Assembly (NCBI GenBank): GCA_015183035.1
Contig: JACZZP010000004.1
Span: 558,001-622,000, forward strand
Direction of reading: 5' to 3'
From: Meloidogyne chitwoodi
Taxonomy: Eukaryota > Nematoda > Chromadorea > Rhabditida > Meloidogynidae
Length of the DNA stretch: 64,000 nt
Shown: positions 35,201 to 44,647 of the stretch, in pieces
How positions within the stretch are numbered: the stretch's first letter is position 1
How the letters are laid out: each line of letters opens with the position of its first letter
The notes under the pieces: generated by a model
The model's input: only the letters and a program-made list of their open reading frames with translations
Told to the model about the DNA's origin: nothing
The model's database searches: none
Program-made: the position numbers and the translations under genes

Positions 35201-35597
35201 TTTCTTGTTTAGTATTGACAGTTGGAAGTTTAAATTTAAACCAGAGAACAGATCGTAGTTGATATATAATTAAGCTGACTATAAGAAGTGCATATAAACA
35301 TATCATTCCCCAACAAAATACATGTCCATAAATACTGTTGTCTGGTGGGCTTTCTTTGCAAAGCAAAGGTAGATTTTCAAAAGGAAAATTAAGAAAATTT
35401 GGAACAGGCGCCACAACTTTTTCTTTTGAGTATAATATTGGATCTCTTGAAATATTTGTTGTATTTTTTCTATAATATTTTACAAGTTCAGAATATTCTG
35501 GAATATCATCTAATTTTACACTGCCCCCTGTTAGTAATCCTTCAATCGACGGAATAAAAATTCTAATAAGAAAAATTATTTTCAAAATATTTTTCAT
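35121..35597 (-). CDS. single-pass membrane protein with signal peptide, 158 aa
   Basis: ATG at 35597. The N-terminus MKNILKIIFLIRIFIPSIEG is signal-peptide-like. An outer region of ~80 residues contains two possible N-glycosylation sites (NTTNIS). A transmembrane helix (FCWGMICLYALLIVSLIIY) is followed by a ~45-residue cytoplasmic tail with basic residues. A TATA-like TATATAAAT lies about 30 bp upstream of the ATG. It is unrecognised. Topology resembles a small virion or envelope membrane protein, but no large fusion glycoprotein was seen in this element, so any entry role is speculation. Confidence 0.65.
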   Translation of the reverse strand: MKNILKIIFLIRIFIPSIEGLLTGGSVKLDDIPEYSELVKYYRKNTTNISRDPILYSKEKVVAPVPNFLNFPFENLPLLCKESPPDNSIYGHVFCWGMICLYALLIVSLIIYQLRSVLWFKFKLPTVNTKQENVFKSDNTNSEIKSPHIENISRMLSV

Positions 35598-35689
35598 CTT
35601 TTAAATGATTTAAAAAAAAAATGGTCCCCATATTTATATACAAAAAATTTTTATATGAGAGAAAAAAAACATTCAAGAGCTCGCAGCAT

Positions 35690-36260
35690 GATTTGTAAAC
35701 ATTTTTTTAAAAATAATAAAATTTTCTTTTAAAAACCTGTCAATCTTTTATGCAAATTTAAAACATAATAAAAATTTCTTTTAAAAACCTGTCAATCTTT
35801 TATGCAAATTTGAAAAAAATAAAAATTTCTTTTAAAAACTTTTCAATCAGTCATTTATGTAAATTTAAATAGTTTATCTTTTTTCCTTTTAAAAATTTTA
35901 AAAACCTGTCAATCATTTATGTAAGTTTAAATAATTTATTTTTTTTCTTTTGAAAAATTTTTAAAAACCTGTCAATCAATCATTTATTCAAATTTAAAAA
36001 TAATAAAATTTCTTTTAAAAATTTTAAAAACCTGTCAATCAATCATTTATGCAAATTTAAAAATAATAAAATTTCTTTTAAAAAATTTTAAAAACATATC
36101 AATCAATCTTTTATGCAAATTTAAAAATAATAAAATTTCTTTTAAAAATTTAAAAAAACTGTCAATTAATCATTAAAGCAAATTTAAAAAATAATAAAAT
36201 TTCTTTTAAAAATTTTAAAAACCTGTCAATCAATCATTTATGCAAATTAAAAAAATAATT
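35690..36260. repeat. tandem repeat (~60-bp units) between protease block and capsid genes
   Basis: About nine imperfect units carry AAAAACCTGTCAATC, ATTTATGCAAATTTAAA and AATAAAATTTCTTTTAAAA. Units vary by doubling of TCAA and by A/T run length. This separates the early-type block from the capsid block and has no coding capacity. It may hold the MCP 3' region on the minus strand. Confidence 0.85.
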
Positions 36261-36371
36261 TAATTTATCTTTTTTTCTTTTGAAATAGTAACAAAAAGTA
36301 AGGGATCTTATAAAATTTTTATAAATAGAAAAATTTTTAGATAAAAATTTTTATATAAAATGTAATTATAT

Positions 36372-37721
36372 TTATATCGTTGTATCACTGGCTATAGTTC
36401 GATTTTTATCAAGCATAATAAGTGAATCAGCTTCTCCCATAACAATGAGCATAATTCCTCCCTCTGGTACAGCTTCATTGAATTTTATATTTACAGCTGT
36501 TGTTCCGTTTTTAATCAAATCAAAAGTTCCACCATTGTCTTCTCCACTATTCGTTAGATTAAAAACATAAATACAATGTGTCTTGCCATATTGTTGATAA
36601 GTTATTCCGTTACTTTCATTTGAGTTTGAAAACCCTATTGCCTCATTCATATCATTGAAAGCTCTAACATATTTACCTTTTTTATAATTAAAATCATAAG
36701 GAGCTTGTGGATAATTTCTACCATTAGCTATTATACTAATTTCACGAACATTAAAATGTTGAAAATTGAAAGGACTTCGAGTAATATCACCAACATAATC
36801 TTTATTTGCTACTAGACCTAATGTTATACGCCGGGGAATTTGATCCATAAAAAGATTAGCATTGAATTCATAACGACCTTGACTAATAAAGAGTGGTTTC
36901 ATCATAGTTTTTCGAATAGAATATCTAGCTGGTTTTGTTTCAAGTCGTTTGGCTATATCAAGAGCCAAACCATCCATTAAATCTACTTTTTTTACATATA
37001 GTTTCATATTTACAACTTCAAAATGATAATTATTTGATACATCCATAGCATTTTGAATTCCAGATGAGATAAGAATAAAACGTGAATCGTTTGGGACAAT
37101 TTCAATATCGATTTCACAATGATTAATTAAATAAAGTGGTTGATTGAATAGGTCTGCGTCAAGTTTAGCAATGAATTGAGCTGTTTTACTTTTATCAAAT
37201 AAATTTTTTCTTTCAAGAAAATCTAATCCATTTTCTTGGCTTACTGTATTATTAAAATAATACCCAGCAGCGTTTAAATGAGAACTTTTTGCATTTTGTG
37301 AAAATGAAAGTTCATGTGAAAAATATGTTTTGTAAGCATATAACGAATTAGCATTAAAAACTTCACGAGCGTTAATAGTTATACGCATATTGTTAATAAA
37401 AGTTTGTCCTATAAGCTGTAATGTTGAAATATTGTCAGTAATAGTTAAATCTATAAGCTGACCATTTGTATTTTCTTTTCGAATACGAAATTCAGTAAAT
37501 AAATAACATTTTGATAAATCAATATAATTTTGACTAGAATGTATTTTAAAATGATAAGGTGTATCTGTGAGAGGGTTGCTTGTTAAAATTTCAAAAACTT
37601 TTGATGACGAAATACTCACATTAGTAGGTGGAATTTGAAAAAAATCTAAAGCATTTGTTATAGAATTTATACTATCGTTGTCTATTTTATGAAATGTCAT
37701 AGTTTTTTCAATATTGACCAA
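36372..37721 (-). CDS. major capsid protein (double jelly-roll type), 449 aa
   Basis: Builds the predicted icosahedral shell. The sequence fits the metazoan Polinton capsid family related to C. elegans F54H12.2-like proteins: DFFQIPPTNVSI near the start, SNPLTDTPYHFKI, YIDLSKCYLF, then IGQTFINNMRITINAREVF, YAYKTYFSHELSFS, AGYYFNN and FNQPLYLINHCEIDIEIVPN, with a second jelly-roll-like half ending near VPEGGIMLIVMG. No signal peptide, no introns and no frame breaks. The start could be either of two close methionines (MVNIEKTM). It overlaps the upstream small protein gene by 14 bp. Confidence 0.85.
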   Translation of the reverse strand: MVNIEKTMTFHKIDNDSINSITNALDFFQIPPTNVSISSSKVFEILTSNPLTDTPYHFKIHSSQNYIDLSKCYLFTEFRIRKENTNGQLIDLTITDNISTLQLIGQTFINNMRITINAREVFNANSLYAYKTYFSHELSFSQNAKSSHLNAAGYYFNNTVSQENGLDFLERKNLFDKSKTAQFIAKLDADLFNQPLYLINHCEIDIEIVPNDSRFILISSGIQNAMDVSNNYHFEVVNMKLYVKKVDLMDGLALDIAKRLETKPARYSIRKTMMKPLFISQGRYEFNANLFMDQIPRRITLGLVANKDYVGDITRSPFNFQHFNVREISIIANGRNYPQAPYDFNYKKGKYVRAFNDMNEAIGFSNSNESNGITYQQYGKTHCIYVFNLTNSGEDNGGTFDLIKNGTTAVNIKFNEAVPEGGIMLIVMGEADSLIMLDKNRTIASDTTI

Positions 37722-38193
37722 AAACGTCTGATTTTACTCTTTTTTTAATCGGTTTTCCAATAATGGTTTGATAACTGGGTAATTTGTTCCTTTTTATACC
37801 CCTTCCTTTAAAACCAGAACCAAACTGTTTTGGTAAACCTCCTTTTTCTAATACTGTGTCAATACCTTTTTTCCCCTCACTGACAAAAGCTTCTTTTATT
37901 GGTTCACCTTGACTGACTCTTTCTAATACTCTCTGTCCAGTGTTTAGTGCCTCTGTTTTTACAGTATTTCCAACTTGTCTCATTACAGGAAGAAAGAAAC
38001 GCCAAAGACCTCGCATAATATCTCCAACACCCGCTCCTTTTTGAATTCCATATCCTCTTTGGAAAGGAGAAGATCCTCGAAAATAATTATCAGAAAATTC
38101 TCCTCCGCTACCTCCCATATCGTTAGGAAAATTATTGTTATTTATAAAGTCATCATATCCAACTGCACTAGTATCAAACACAACATGAACCAT
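37708..38193 (-). CDS. conserved Polinton virion-associated protein, 161 aa
   Basis: A Gly-rich centre with the recognisable Polinton pattern FRGSSPFQRGYGIQKGAGVG followed by an amphipathic segment DIMRGLWRFFLPVMRQVGN, and a basic C-terminus (GRGIKRNK, KPIKKRVKSD). Proteins of this pattern sit beside the capsid genes in many metazoan Polintons and are thought to be minor virion components. The function is not established. A TATATAAAT-like box lies about 50 bp upstream of the ATG at 38193, and the gene ends inside the first codons of the capsid gene. Confidence 0.65.
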   Translation of the reverse strand: MVHVVFDTSAVGYDDFINNNNFPNDMGGSGGEFSDNYFRGSSPFQRGYGIQKGAGVGDIMRGLWRFFLPVMRQVGNTVKTEALNTGQRVLERVSQGEPIKEAFVSEGKKGIDTVLEKGGLPKQFGSGFKGRGIKRNKLPSYQTIIGKPIKKRVKSDVFGQY

Positions 38194-38252
38194 TTTTTTT
38201 TGAATTTAAATTTTATTTATGAAAAAAATAATACAAACTCTATTTATATAGC

Positions 38253-40598
38253 TTAAAAATTAATCACTTTTTTAAATATTAAGACAATGATTACTGTACC
38301 AAATGAAAAAGGTACAAGTCTACCATTGTCCATCGTTCTTAGTTCAATTTCTATTTCGTTGACTTCTCTTGGTAATACTCGAGCATAAATTGGTGAATCA
38401 TAGATGTTTTCATTATATTCTCCTGGTTTAGCTCCTGCAACTGAGACAACTCTTAGTAGTGAACTTAGAGTATTTCCAATAATCATATTTTCTGTTAGAC
38501 CTTTAGTATATACAGCAAAACTAGAAAAACCTCCTTTTAAATCACAACCATATTTTGCAAACTCTTTATTTCTAACCATATTCGGATTTTCAAATCCCAA
38601 AACATATCCGAGTTGTGGAGAAAAAGATAGATATTTGATACTAGGATGTTCAAAATGTACTTTGAAACGTTTAAAATCTTTGTGATATAAAATTGCTAGT
38701 GAGCCGAGTACTTGTTTTTGGGCGTCTATGTCTATTATATTATTCTCAAATACTTTATATTTTGCTAAAAGCGTTGGCATTCTGGGTAAATACTTTATTC
38801 TTTCTCTATTTTTCGGGGTTCTATTGAGAAAACTTGTTAGAAACATTTCCATTTCTTCTGTCCATGAAGGATCTCTGAAGATAGCTTCGGGTGTAGGAAG
38901 AGATGGAAGGTCTTCTATTTCATCTGTTTGATTTATGTATGGGTTAGAAGGTAAAATATTATCTGTAATATCTGGTGATAGACTTGGTTCAGATATACTT
39001 TCAGAAGATGACGAAGACTCAGTCACTGGTTGAGTTTCTTGTTGTTGTGTATAAGGATCTGTACTCTCACTAGGTATTGTTTTTATTTGAGGTAAAATTT
39101 GTGGTAATTGAGGACTTTGAATATTTTCTTTGAGAGGAGTTTGTACTATTGGTCTAGATTCTTCAGTTGTTGGTAAAGTTTGAGGTAATTGAGGACTTAA
39201 AGTATGTTCTTTGAGAGCAGTTTGTACTGTTGGACTAGATTCTTCAGTTGTTGGTAAAATTTGAGGTAATTGAGGGTTTTTAACAGTTTGTGTGAGTGGA
39301 GCTTGTGTTGTAGGTATAGATTCTTCAGTTGTTGGTAAAGTTTCAGTTTTCTCATCATCTCTAGCATTTGCTTCAAATTCTAGTGCTCGAAACCTGTCAG
39401 TTCTATAATTTACTAAGCTTGTCAATCTATCAATTTTTGTTTTTAATTCATTTTTTCTTTCTTCTGTTACTGCTTCATCATATTGACCTTTAGTTGTATT
39501 AATTTCCTGATAAGTAATTAATAAATTATGAAAATTATTTTGTATTGCTGGCCAATAATCTTGATTATTTTTAAAAAATTCGTCTGTAAATTCTCTATGT
39601 TTAATATTGTTCTCTCGATTATATTGTTTTAAACTTTTTTCTTTGTCTCTTCTGATTACTGCACTGTCCAATATATTTATTCTTTTCCTTAATTTTTCAA
39701 TTTCCTTCTTTTGTCTAGCTGAAGTCTCATCTTCGCCAATTATTTTTTGGTATTCTTGTGTACCTGTCCCATCATCTATATATTTAATTCTTATTTTTTC
39801 CTTTACTTTTATAATAAGAGATATTAAATTTAGATGATCTTCAATTAATATTTCTTGGTAATTGTGGGGAAATGTTTGATAAAATTCTACAACTATATCA
39901 ATATCAGATTTAGTTTTTTCTGTATCACGTCTTTTTGCTTCCCCTTCTAAAAGTTTAATTCTTGAATCTAAAGTTTTCTTTTTGAAATCAAGACTCCAAT
40001 GTGCTTTTGTAAGTTCATTTTTCCTAGTTTCATTTTGTTCACGATCTATTAATATTTTCATTGCATCAAGAGAAGACTGGTCTTCTTTGACAATATTTTT
40101 AAATTTTTGAATTTCTTCCCAATAATTGTCAGGATGATCAACAAATAGTTCATCAAGTTCAGGCGGATCAACTCCGAATCGACTTTGTCGTAGTTCTTGT
40201 AATAAACGTTTTTGTCCTAGTTTTTTCATAGAGGGTAAGTCTACTAATCCTTGAGGGTTTTCTAAAAGATTTCCTTCGAAAGTTTCTTTTTGATGTTCTA
40301 AAGTAGAGATTAAAAATTCATGTAATTTTTCCACTGTAGTGTGTGAAGCTTTAGGTACAGGAATTCTCAAAACATGTCCTCTTCTAAAATTATCTGAGAA
40401 ATGTATATCGATCCATTGATCATCTAATGTTCCAATAGTTGATGGCCATGAATAAGGATAATTAATACTATGTAAACCACACACCCAATTACCAGAAAAA
40501 TAAAGAGGTTTTGGTAAGTGAACACGAAATTTATTTGGTCGATTATCTGGATAATCAGGAATATTACTTGGTAAAAATACAAAGAAACTATTTGACAT
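38253..40598 (-). CDS. penton-like minor capsid protein with ~500-residue insertion, 781 aa
   Basis: The N-terminal ~90 residues (FFVFLPSNIPDYPDNRPNKF..., LYFSGNWVCGLHSINYPYSW) and the C-terminal ~190 (GYVLGFENPN, CDLKGGFSSFAVYTKGL, IGNTLSSLLRVVSV, then EIELRTMDNGRLVPFSFG) fit the Polinton minor capsid/penton-like protein. Between them lies a large insertion: about 350 residues of charged, coiled-coil-like helix, then a Pro/Thr/Ser-rich stretch with three imperfect ~30-residue repeats (QLPQxLPTTEES core) and a Ser run. Such a mucin-like, elongated insert could project from the vertex. A TATAAAAGC box (40637-40645, complement) lies 40 bp upstream of the ATG. The assignment of the ends is moderately sure; the insert is unrecognised. 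Confidence 0.65.
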   Translation of the reverse strand: MSNSFFVFLPSNIPDYPDNRPNKFRVHLPKPLYFSGNWVCGLHSINYPYSWPSTIGTLDDQWIDIHFSDNFRRGHVLRIPVPKASHTTVEKLHEFLISTLEHQKETFEGNLLENPQGLVDLPSMKKLGQKRLLQELRQSRFGVDPPELDELFVDHPDNYWEEIQKFKNIVKEDQSSLDAMKILIDREQNETRKNELTKAHWSLDFKKKTLDSRIKLLEGEAKRRDTEKTKSDIDIVVEFYQTFPHNYQEILIEDHLNLISLIIKVKEKIRIKYIDDGTGTQEYQKIIGEDETSARQKKEIEKLRKRINILDSAVIRRDKEKSLKQYNRENNIKHREFTDEFFKNNQDYWPAIQNNFHNLLITYQEINTTKGQYDEAVTEERKNELKTKIDRLTSLVNYRTDRFRALEFEANARDDEKTETLPTTEESIPTTQAPLTQTVKNPQLPQILPTTEESSPTVQTALKEHTLSPQLPQTLPTTEESRPIVQTPLKENIQSPQLPQILPQIKTIPSESTDPYTQQQETQPVTESSSSSESISEPSLSPDITDNILPSNPYINQTDEIEDLPSLPTPEAIFRDPSWTEEMEMFLTSFLNRTPKNRERIKYLPRMPTLLAKYKVFENNIIDIDAQKQVLGSLAILYHKDFKRFKVHFEHPSIKYLSFSPQLGYVLGFENPNMVRNKEFAKYGCDLKGGFSSFAVYTKGLTENMIIGNTLSSLLRVVSVAGAKPGEYNENIYDSPIYARVLPREVNEIEIELRTMDNGRLVPFSFGTVIIVLIFKKVINF

Positions 40599-40640
40599 TA
40601 TTTTTTATCTAAAATTAAAAATTACAATAATGAAATGCTT

Positions 40641-41726
40641 TTATACTAATTGTGTCTCATGTATCCATTCTCGTTCTGGGTATCCTATAAATTTAACTAA
40701 AAGTTCAAAAGTTCCATCTGATCTTTTTCGTTTTCGTATAACCTTTTCAATTCTATATTCTGTATCTGCATCTTTTCTAACTTTTGTCAATTCTTCATTA
40801 TAAAACGAACCTTTAAATTTTTCACCTTTATCATCACTAACCTTGTATTGAATAGGTAAAGGTTGTTCTTTAATTTTGTCTACTTGAAGTATCTCGTCTC
40901 CCCAATTTGGGTTGTACCCTTTTTCAAATGTTCCTTTATTTACACTCATTCGAACAAAATCATCTTTTTTAAATTTTGGTTTTATTTTTTTATTTGAAGA
41001 AAATATATTTCCATAAATTCTTTTCCAAACTTTTTGAGCATTATTAAAATTAACATCCATTGGACGCATTCCATGAATTCTACTTTTTGCTTTATTTATC
41101 CCTGTTAGTATTTTATTAATAATTTCTATCCAGTTTAAAGTATTTTTTTGAGCAAAATTTCTATAAAGACGTTGTTTAACATTACGAATTGCTCTCTCAG
41201 CAACTGATGCTTTAACAATAGAATGTGTAGCTTCATGTTTTTCTATCCCTTCTTTTTCAAAAAAATCTTTCATTTGTTTATTTTTAAATTCCGTTCCTTT
41301 ATCTGAGAAAATTCTTTGAGGTTTCATAGGCATTTGAGTAAATAACTGTTTAAAACCGTCAAGCATATCATCTGTCTTTTTTGATTTTACAGGAACTCCA
41401 AAAACTCGTTTAGAAAGAACATCAATTCCTAATAATAAATATCGATTTCCTTTATTATGTCTTGCTAATTGTTGGAAATCTGCCAAATCAACTTGAACAT
41501 CTGTCATAAAACCTGCTGCCACAGTTTTAGATCTTTTAAAATGAATTCGTTTAGGACGCATAAGAGTATAAGTTCTATGCCCTTCTAAATAATGTTGAAC
41601 AGCTGACCTAGGAATATGTTTGAGAGTCTTGCGCGCTTCATACCAAAGTCGATCAATACCTGAGAAAGCTGCAGGAGACTCCGGATTATTGTATAGATCT
41701 TCAAGAAATTTTGTATAATCTGCCAT
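40641..41726 (-). CDS. retroviral-type integrase with C-terminal chromodomain, 361 aa
   Basis: Inserts the element into host DNA with a 6-bp duplication. The rve catalytic core is complete: VQVDLADFQ (first Asp, about residue 80), IFSDKGTEFKN (second Asp, ~140) and ASVAERAIRNVKQR (Glu, ~176). A basic linker precedes a chromodomain-like C-terminus (YRIEKVIRKRKR, LLVKFIGYPEREWIHE), which in related integrases guides insertion to chromatin. The length and layout match Polinton integrases (F54H12.3-like). The stop codon overlaps the TATA-like box of the next gene. Confidence 0.95.
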   Translation of the reverse strand: MADYTKFLEDLYNNPESPAAFSGIDRLWYEARKTLKHIPRSAVQHYLEGHRTYTLMRPKRIHFKRSKTVAAGFMTDVQVDLADFQQLARHNKGNRYLLLGIDVLSKRVFGVPVKSKKTDDMLDGFKQLFTQMPMKPQRIFSDKGTEFKNKQMKDFFEKEGIEKHEATHSIVKASVAERAIRNVKQRLYRNFAQKNTLNWIEIINKILTGINKAKSRIHGMRPMDVNFNNAQKVWKRIYGNIFSSNKKIKPKFKKDDFVRMSVNKGTFEKGYNPNWGDEILQVDKIKEQPLPIQYKVSDDKGEKFKGSFYNEELTKVRKDADTEYRIEKVIRKRKRSDGTFELLVKFIGYPEREWIHETQLV

Positions 41727-41738
41727 TATTTTTTTCTA

Positions 41739-42809
41739 CTACCAAAGAGAAGGTTTAAAACCTGTTATATCTTTTTGTGTTGGTTTTTTAGTTGCCCATT
41801 TCTTTTTAGTTTTATAAGGATGAAATTCTATATTTTTACTCTTTAATCTTTTTATCCATAATTTTGAAGCTATTTCAGATTGTTTCTTTGAAACTTTTCT
41901 ATATTTTTTTCCAACTTTTCCAAAAGAACCTTCAAATTTCCGTTTAAATTTTTGACGTGGTATAGGTGGAGAGGGAGACCTTCCTTCTTTAATAATTTTT
42001 CTAGATCTCTTTTTTGTTTTTTCTTCATTTGTTCGTAATTGTTGAATATCATAAGGATCAAGTGGAATTTTAAATTTTTGTCTTTTTCTTCGTCTTTCCA
42101 AAAACTTTTGTCTTTTTTGTATTTTTTCTTTTTCTTTTATTTCTTGCTTATTATTATTTTTCTTTCGTTTTATTTTTGTAAATTCATCATCATCATCATC
42201 TTCTTCAGTATTTAGTTCTCTCTTAACAGCAACAGATGTTAAAGGTATATTTTCAATAATTGCATTAGTTTTTTTCTTAGTTTTATTTTTCTTTGATATT
42301 TTAATATTTGAAGAAGATGGTTGAAGTTGAGGAGGAGGATGTGGTGGTGGAGAGCTTTTTTTAATTTTTTTATAACGTTTCTTGAAAGATGAAGATGAAG
42401 ATATTGAAGGTATAGAAGGTGGAGGAGGTCGTTTTGGAGTTTTAAAATTAATGAAAGGTTCTATATCTTTAGGTTGACTTGGATATGAAGGAAGAGAAAT
42501 ATCGTCAGTTGTTAATAATTCATCGTCATCATCTTCAGTTATATTTGTAGAAGGTCTTGTACTCATAATTGCTCCTTGAGGATTAGCTACCATTTCAACT
42601 TTGACTGGTCTATTCTGTTGTTCATTTCTCATTTGCAAATACCGTCTCAGTTCCTGGTTATATCGTATATTTTTAACATTTGGAGTATCTTTTTTCTTTA
42701 TTATTTTTTCTAAATCTTTTTTAATTGAGTCAATATTTGGATCTCCTGTATCATAGGTAGTTAAACCTTTATAAATTTCTTCAGGAACTAAAATAAATTT
42801 GTTTGCCAT
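41739..42809 (-). CDS. Lys/Arg-rich low-complexity protein, 356 aa
   Basis: ATG at 42809, 12 bp upstream of the integrase start region. The composition is strongly basic: KKRYKKIKKSSPPPHPPP, KKRKNN-type runs and RRRKRQKF, broken by short acidic patches (EEDDDDDEF). The C-terminus has a more ordered region with WIKRLKSKNIEFHP and ends in FKPSLW. A nucleic-acid-packaging core-like protein, comparable in role to adenoviral core proteins, is a reasonable guess from charge and position among virion genes. There is no recognisable domain. Confidence 0.6.
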   Translation of the reverse strand: MANKFILVPEEIYKGLTTYDTGDPNIDSIKKDLEKIIKKKDTPNVKNIRYNQELRRYLQMRNEQQNRPVKVEMVANPQGAIMSTRPSTNITEDDDDELLTTDDISLPSYPSQPKDIEPFINFKTPKRPPPPSIPSISSSSSFKKRYKKIKKSSPPPHPPPQLQPSSSNIKISKKNKTKKKTNAIIENIPLTSVAVKRELNTEEDDDDDEFTKIKRKKNNNKQEIKEKEKIQKRQKFLERRRKRQKFKIPLDPYDIQQLRTNEEKTKKRSRKIIKEGRSPSPPIPRQKFKRKFEGSFGKVGKKYRKVSKKQSEIASKLWIKRLKSKNIEFHPYKTKKKWATKKPTQKDITGFKPSLW

Positions 42810-42828
42810 TTTTTTTAAATTTAATAAA

Positions 42829-43185
42829 TTATTCGTTGCTTTTTATAGAATTTCCAAGTGATTTTGCCAAATCTAAAAGAACAGGTGTTAAGAGAGCAGC
42901 AAACATGCCTATACCTTCACCTTTTTGATCTAAAATTTTTCTTGCTCCTCGTTCACTTCTTATACGACTCATTTGCCGTAAGAAATCTGCATGAGGGATT
43001 AATCGTTTCTTTTGGGCATTTGTGAGATTAAAACGTGATTTTAAAATATTTAAACAAATTTCTGATAGAGATAATAATTGATTTGTATTTGCAAGTCTTA
43101 ATAAACGACGTATTTTCTGTTGAGATTTTGTTCGAGCTAGAACATTTAAAAATTGTTTGTTATCTTGAACAAGTTGACTAACCAT
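42829..43185 (-). CDS. conserved small Polinton protein, 118 aa
   Basis: A helical basic protein beginning MVSQLVQDNKQFLNVLARTK, with LLSLSEICLNILKSRF, KKRLIPHADFLRQM and a Gly-containing hydrophobic C-terminus (GEGIGMFAALLTPVLLDLAKS). The layout (helical repeats, KK.LIPH.dfLR, then G...LL.P.L) recurs in small proteins beside the ATPase in animal Polintons. The role is unproven, possibly virion-associated. A TATAAAAAAA sits directly upstream of the ATG. Confidence 0.65.
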   Translation of the reverse strand: MVSQLVQDNKQFLNVLARTKSQQKIRRLLRLANTNQLLSLSEICLNILKSRFNLTNAQKKRLIPHADFLRQMSRIRSERGARKILDQKGEGIGMFAALLTPVLLDLAKSLGNSIKSNE

Positions 43186-43191
43186 ATTTTT

Positions 43192-43851
43192 TTATACTTG
43201 ACCGTTTTTTGGAATAAAAATTATTTTTTCTTCGTCGTCTTTAAATATACTTGTACGAAGACGTAACTCAGGATCTGATGAAGCATGCATATCAATAACC
43301 AAATAACCATAAGGTTTATTTGTTGCTTGTCTATACGCATCAATGAAATAATCAAGTTTTCTTGGAAATAATTGTACTCCAATGTTTCGTACAGCTAAAA
43401 CAGAGTTTGGAGAACGCATTATTATAATATATTGAGCATTTTGTCTAGCAACTTTTATTTTACGTTCAAATAAATTTTGTGTTACAAAAACTATAGCAAA
43501 ATTTTGATGATGAGATTTTTTTGTAAATAATTCTGACAAATATTTTTCATCAATTGAAAGAAGCAAGTCGTCAAAAATTAAAAGTAAAGGTTTTTGATAT
43601 TTCTTAATATAATCTTCAGGAGGAACACCCGAAAAAACACTAATTCCAGATTTTTGAAGAATAGGTACAATATTACTCATCTCACCAAAACAATAAAGAA
43701 TACTTTTAGGTTTAGGGTCAATTAAGTCTGTTGCTTCAGAAATAAATTTTAATAAAAATGTACTTTTACCACTGGAACTAGGTCCAGAAATAATCATACC
43801 AAAAGGAAGTTTGAATTTTAAATCTTTATCTTTGAATATTAATGATTCCAT
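43192..43851 (-). CDS. FtsK/A32-like genome-packaging ATPase, 219 aa
   Basis: Pumps the genome into preformed capsids in related viruses. Walker A is GPSSSGKSTF near residue 24. Walker B is KPLLLIFDDLL near residue 90. A sensor-like AIVFVTQNLF follows. The size is typical for Polinton ATPases. It lies in the minus-strand virion block between the conserved 118-aa gene and the spliced gene at 43900. Confidence 0.93.
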   Translation of the reverse strand: MESLIFKDKDLKFKLPFGMIISGPSSSGKSTFLLKFISEATDLIDPKPKSILYCFGEMSNIVPILQKSGISVFSGVPPEDYIKKYQKPLLLIFDDLLLSIDEKYLSELFTKKSHHQNFAIVFVTQNLFERKIKVARQNAQYIIIMRSPNSVLAVRNIGVQLFPRKLDYFIDAYRQATNKPYGYLVIDMHASSDPELRLRTSIFKDDEEKIIFIPKNGQV

Positions 43852-43899
43852 TTTTAAAATAAGAGAAAAAATAATAATGAAAGTTTAAATACGAAAAAA

Positions 43900-44550
43900 T
43901 CAATGAGGTATATTATATAATGATTCAATAGCTGTCATTTCTTCTTGTTCTTTTGCTGCTTGATTTTTTAAATTTTTTAATTGTTCAGTTTGATGAATTC
44001 CTGTTGTAGCAACATTTAAATTATCAAAAAATTCATTTAATATTTCATTTTCTTTATTATCATCATTTTTTGTAGATTTTTGTTGGTTAGCAGGTTGTTT
44101 TAATTGTTTTAGTTTTTCTTGTTTATTTTGAACTTGTTGTTTTGGAGGCAAAGGTTGGGGAGTTGATACTGGTACAGAGCTATGTGGAATATTAAAAACA
44201 CGTCCTTTATTTTTAATCTTAAATTTAAAATATTATTTTTTTAAACTTTTTTAAATATGTACCCGAAAGAAACAAATTCCTGGTAAATCATAAGTTTGGT
44301 CAAAAGGTACAAAACGTGTTCCAGAGATACGAGTACAATAAATTGTAATTCCATCTTTTGTTATTACATAATCAACTTCAACTTCTGTACTTTTACATTC
44401 ACGACATTTGCCTCCTTGTTCAAAAGAAACAAAACGTGAAGGATTTAAACGGTCACTTGAAATAGTTATACCATTTAAATTAATATTTATTTCTACTTCA
44501 GGTAAAATTTGTCGAGTAAGAAGTTTTTTGTTATTTGTATTAAGAGCCAT
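43900..44550 (-). CDS. spliced Polinton protein with internal duplication, ~201 aa
   Basis: Exon 44550-44263, intron 44262-44218 (45 bp, GT..AG), exon 44217-43900. The lengths sum to 202 codons including the stop. The start is the ATG at 44550 (MALNTNNKKLLTRQ). The first exon has two copies of one motif, GITISSDRLNPSRFVSFEQ and GITIYCTRISGTRFVPFDQ, separated by a CRECKST CxxC. The second exon is Gln/Lys-rich and ends in a short acidic helix (EEMTAIESLYNIPH). There is no recognised family. A TATAAAAGC box and a GC box lie 60-90 bp upstream. If the intron is wrong, two separate short ORFs remain, the second without an ATG. Confidence 0.6.
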
Positions 44551-44606
44551 TGCAACAAAAATTTTAAAAATAAACAGATGAATGATTTTCAAAATTTTGA
44601 TGATCT

Positions 44607-44647
44607 GCTTTTATACAACAAATTAAGCCACGCCCACTTTTATTTAA
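44607..44647 (-). promoter_or_regulatory. TATA plus GC-box promoter of the 44550 gene
   Basis: On the minus strand a GC box (complement of CCACGCCCACTTTTA, 44629-44643) is followed about 14 bp later by TATAAAAGC (complement of GCTTTTATA, 44607-44615), about 57 bp before the ATG. The same TATAAAAGC precedes the penton-like gene. Confidence 0.5.
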
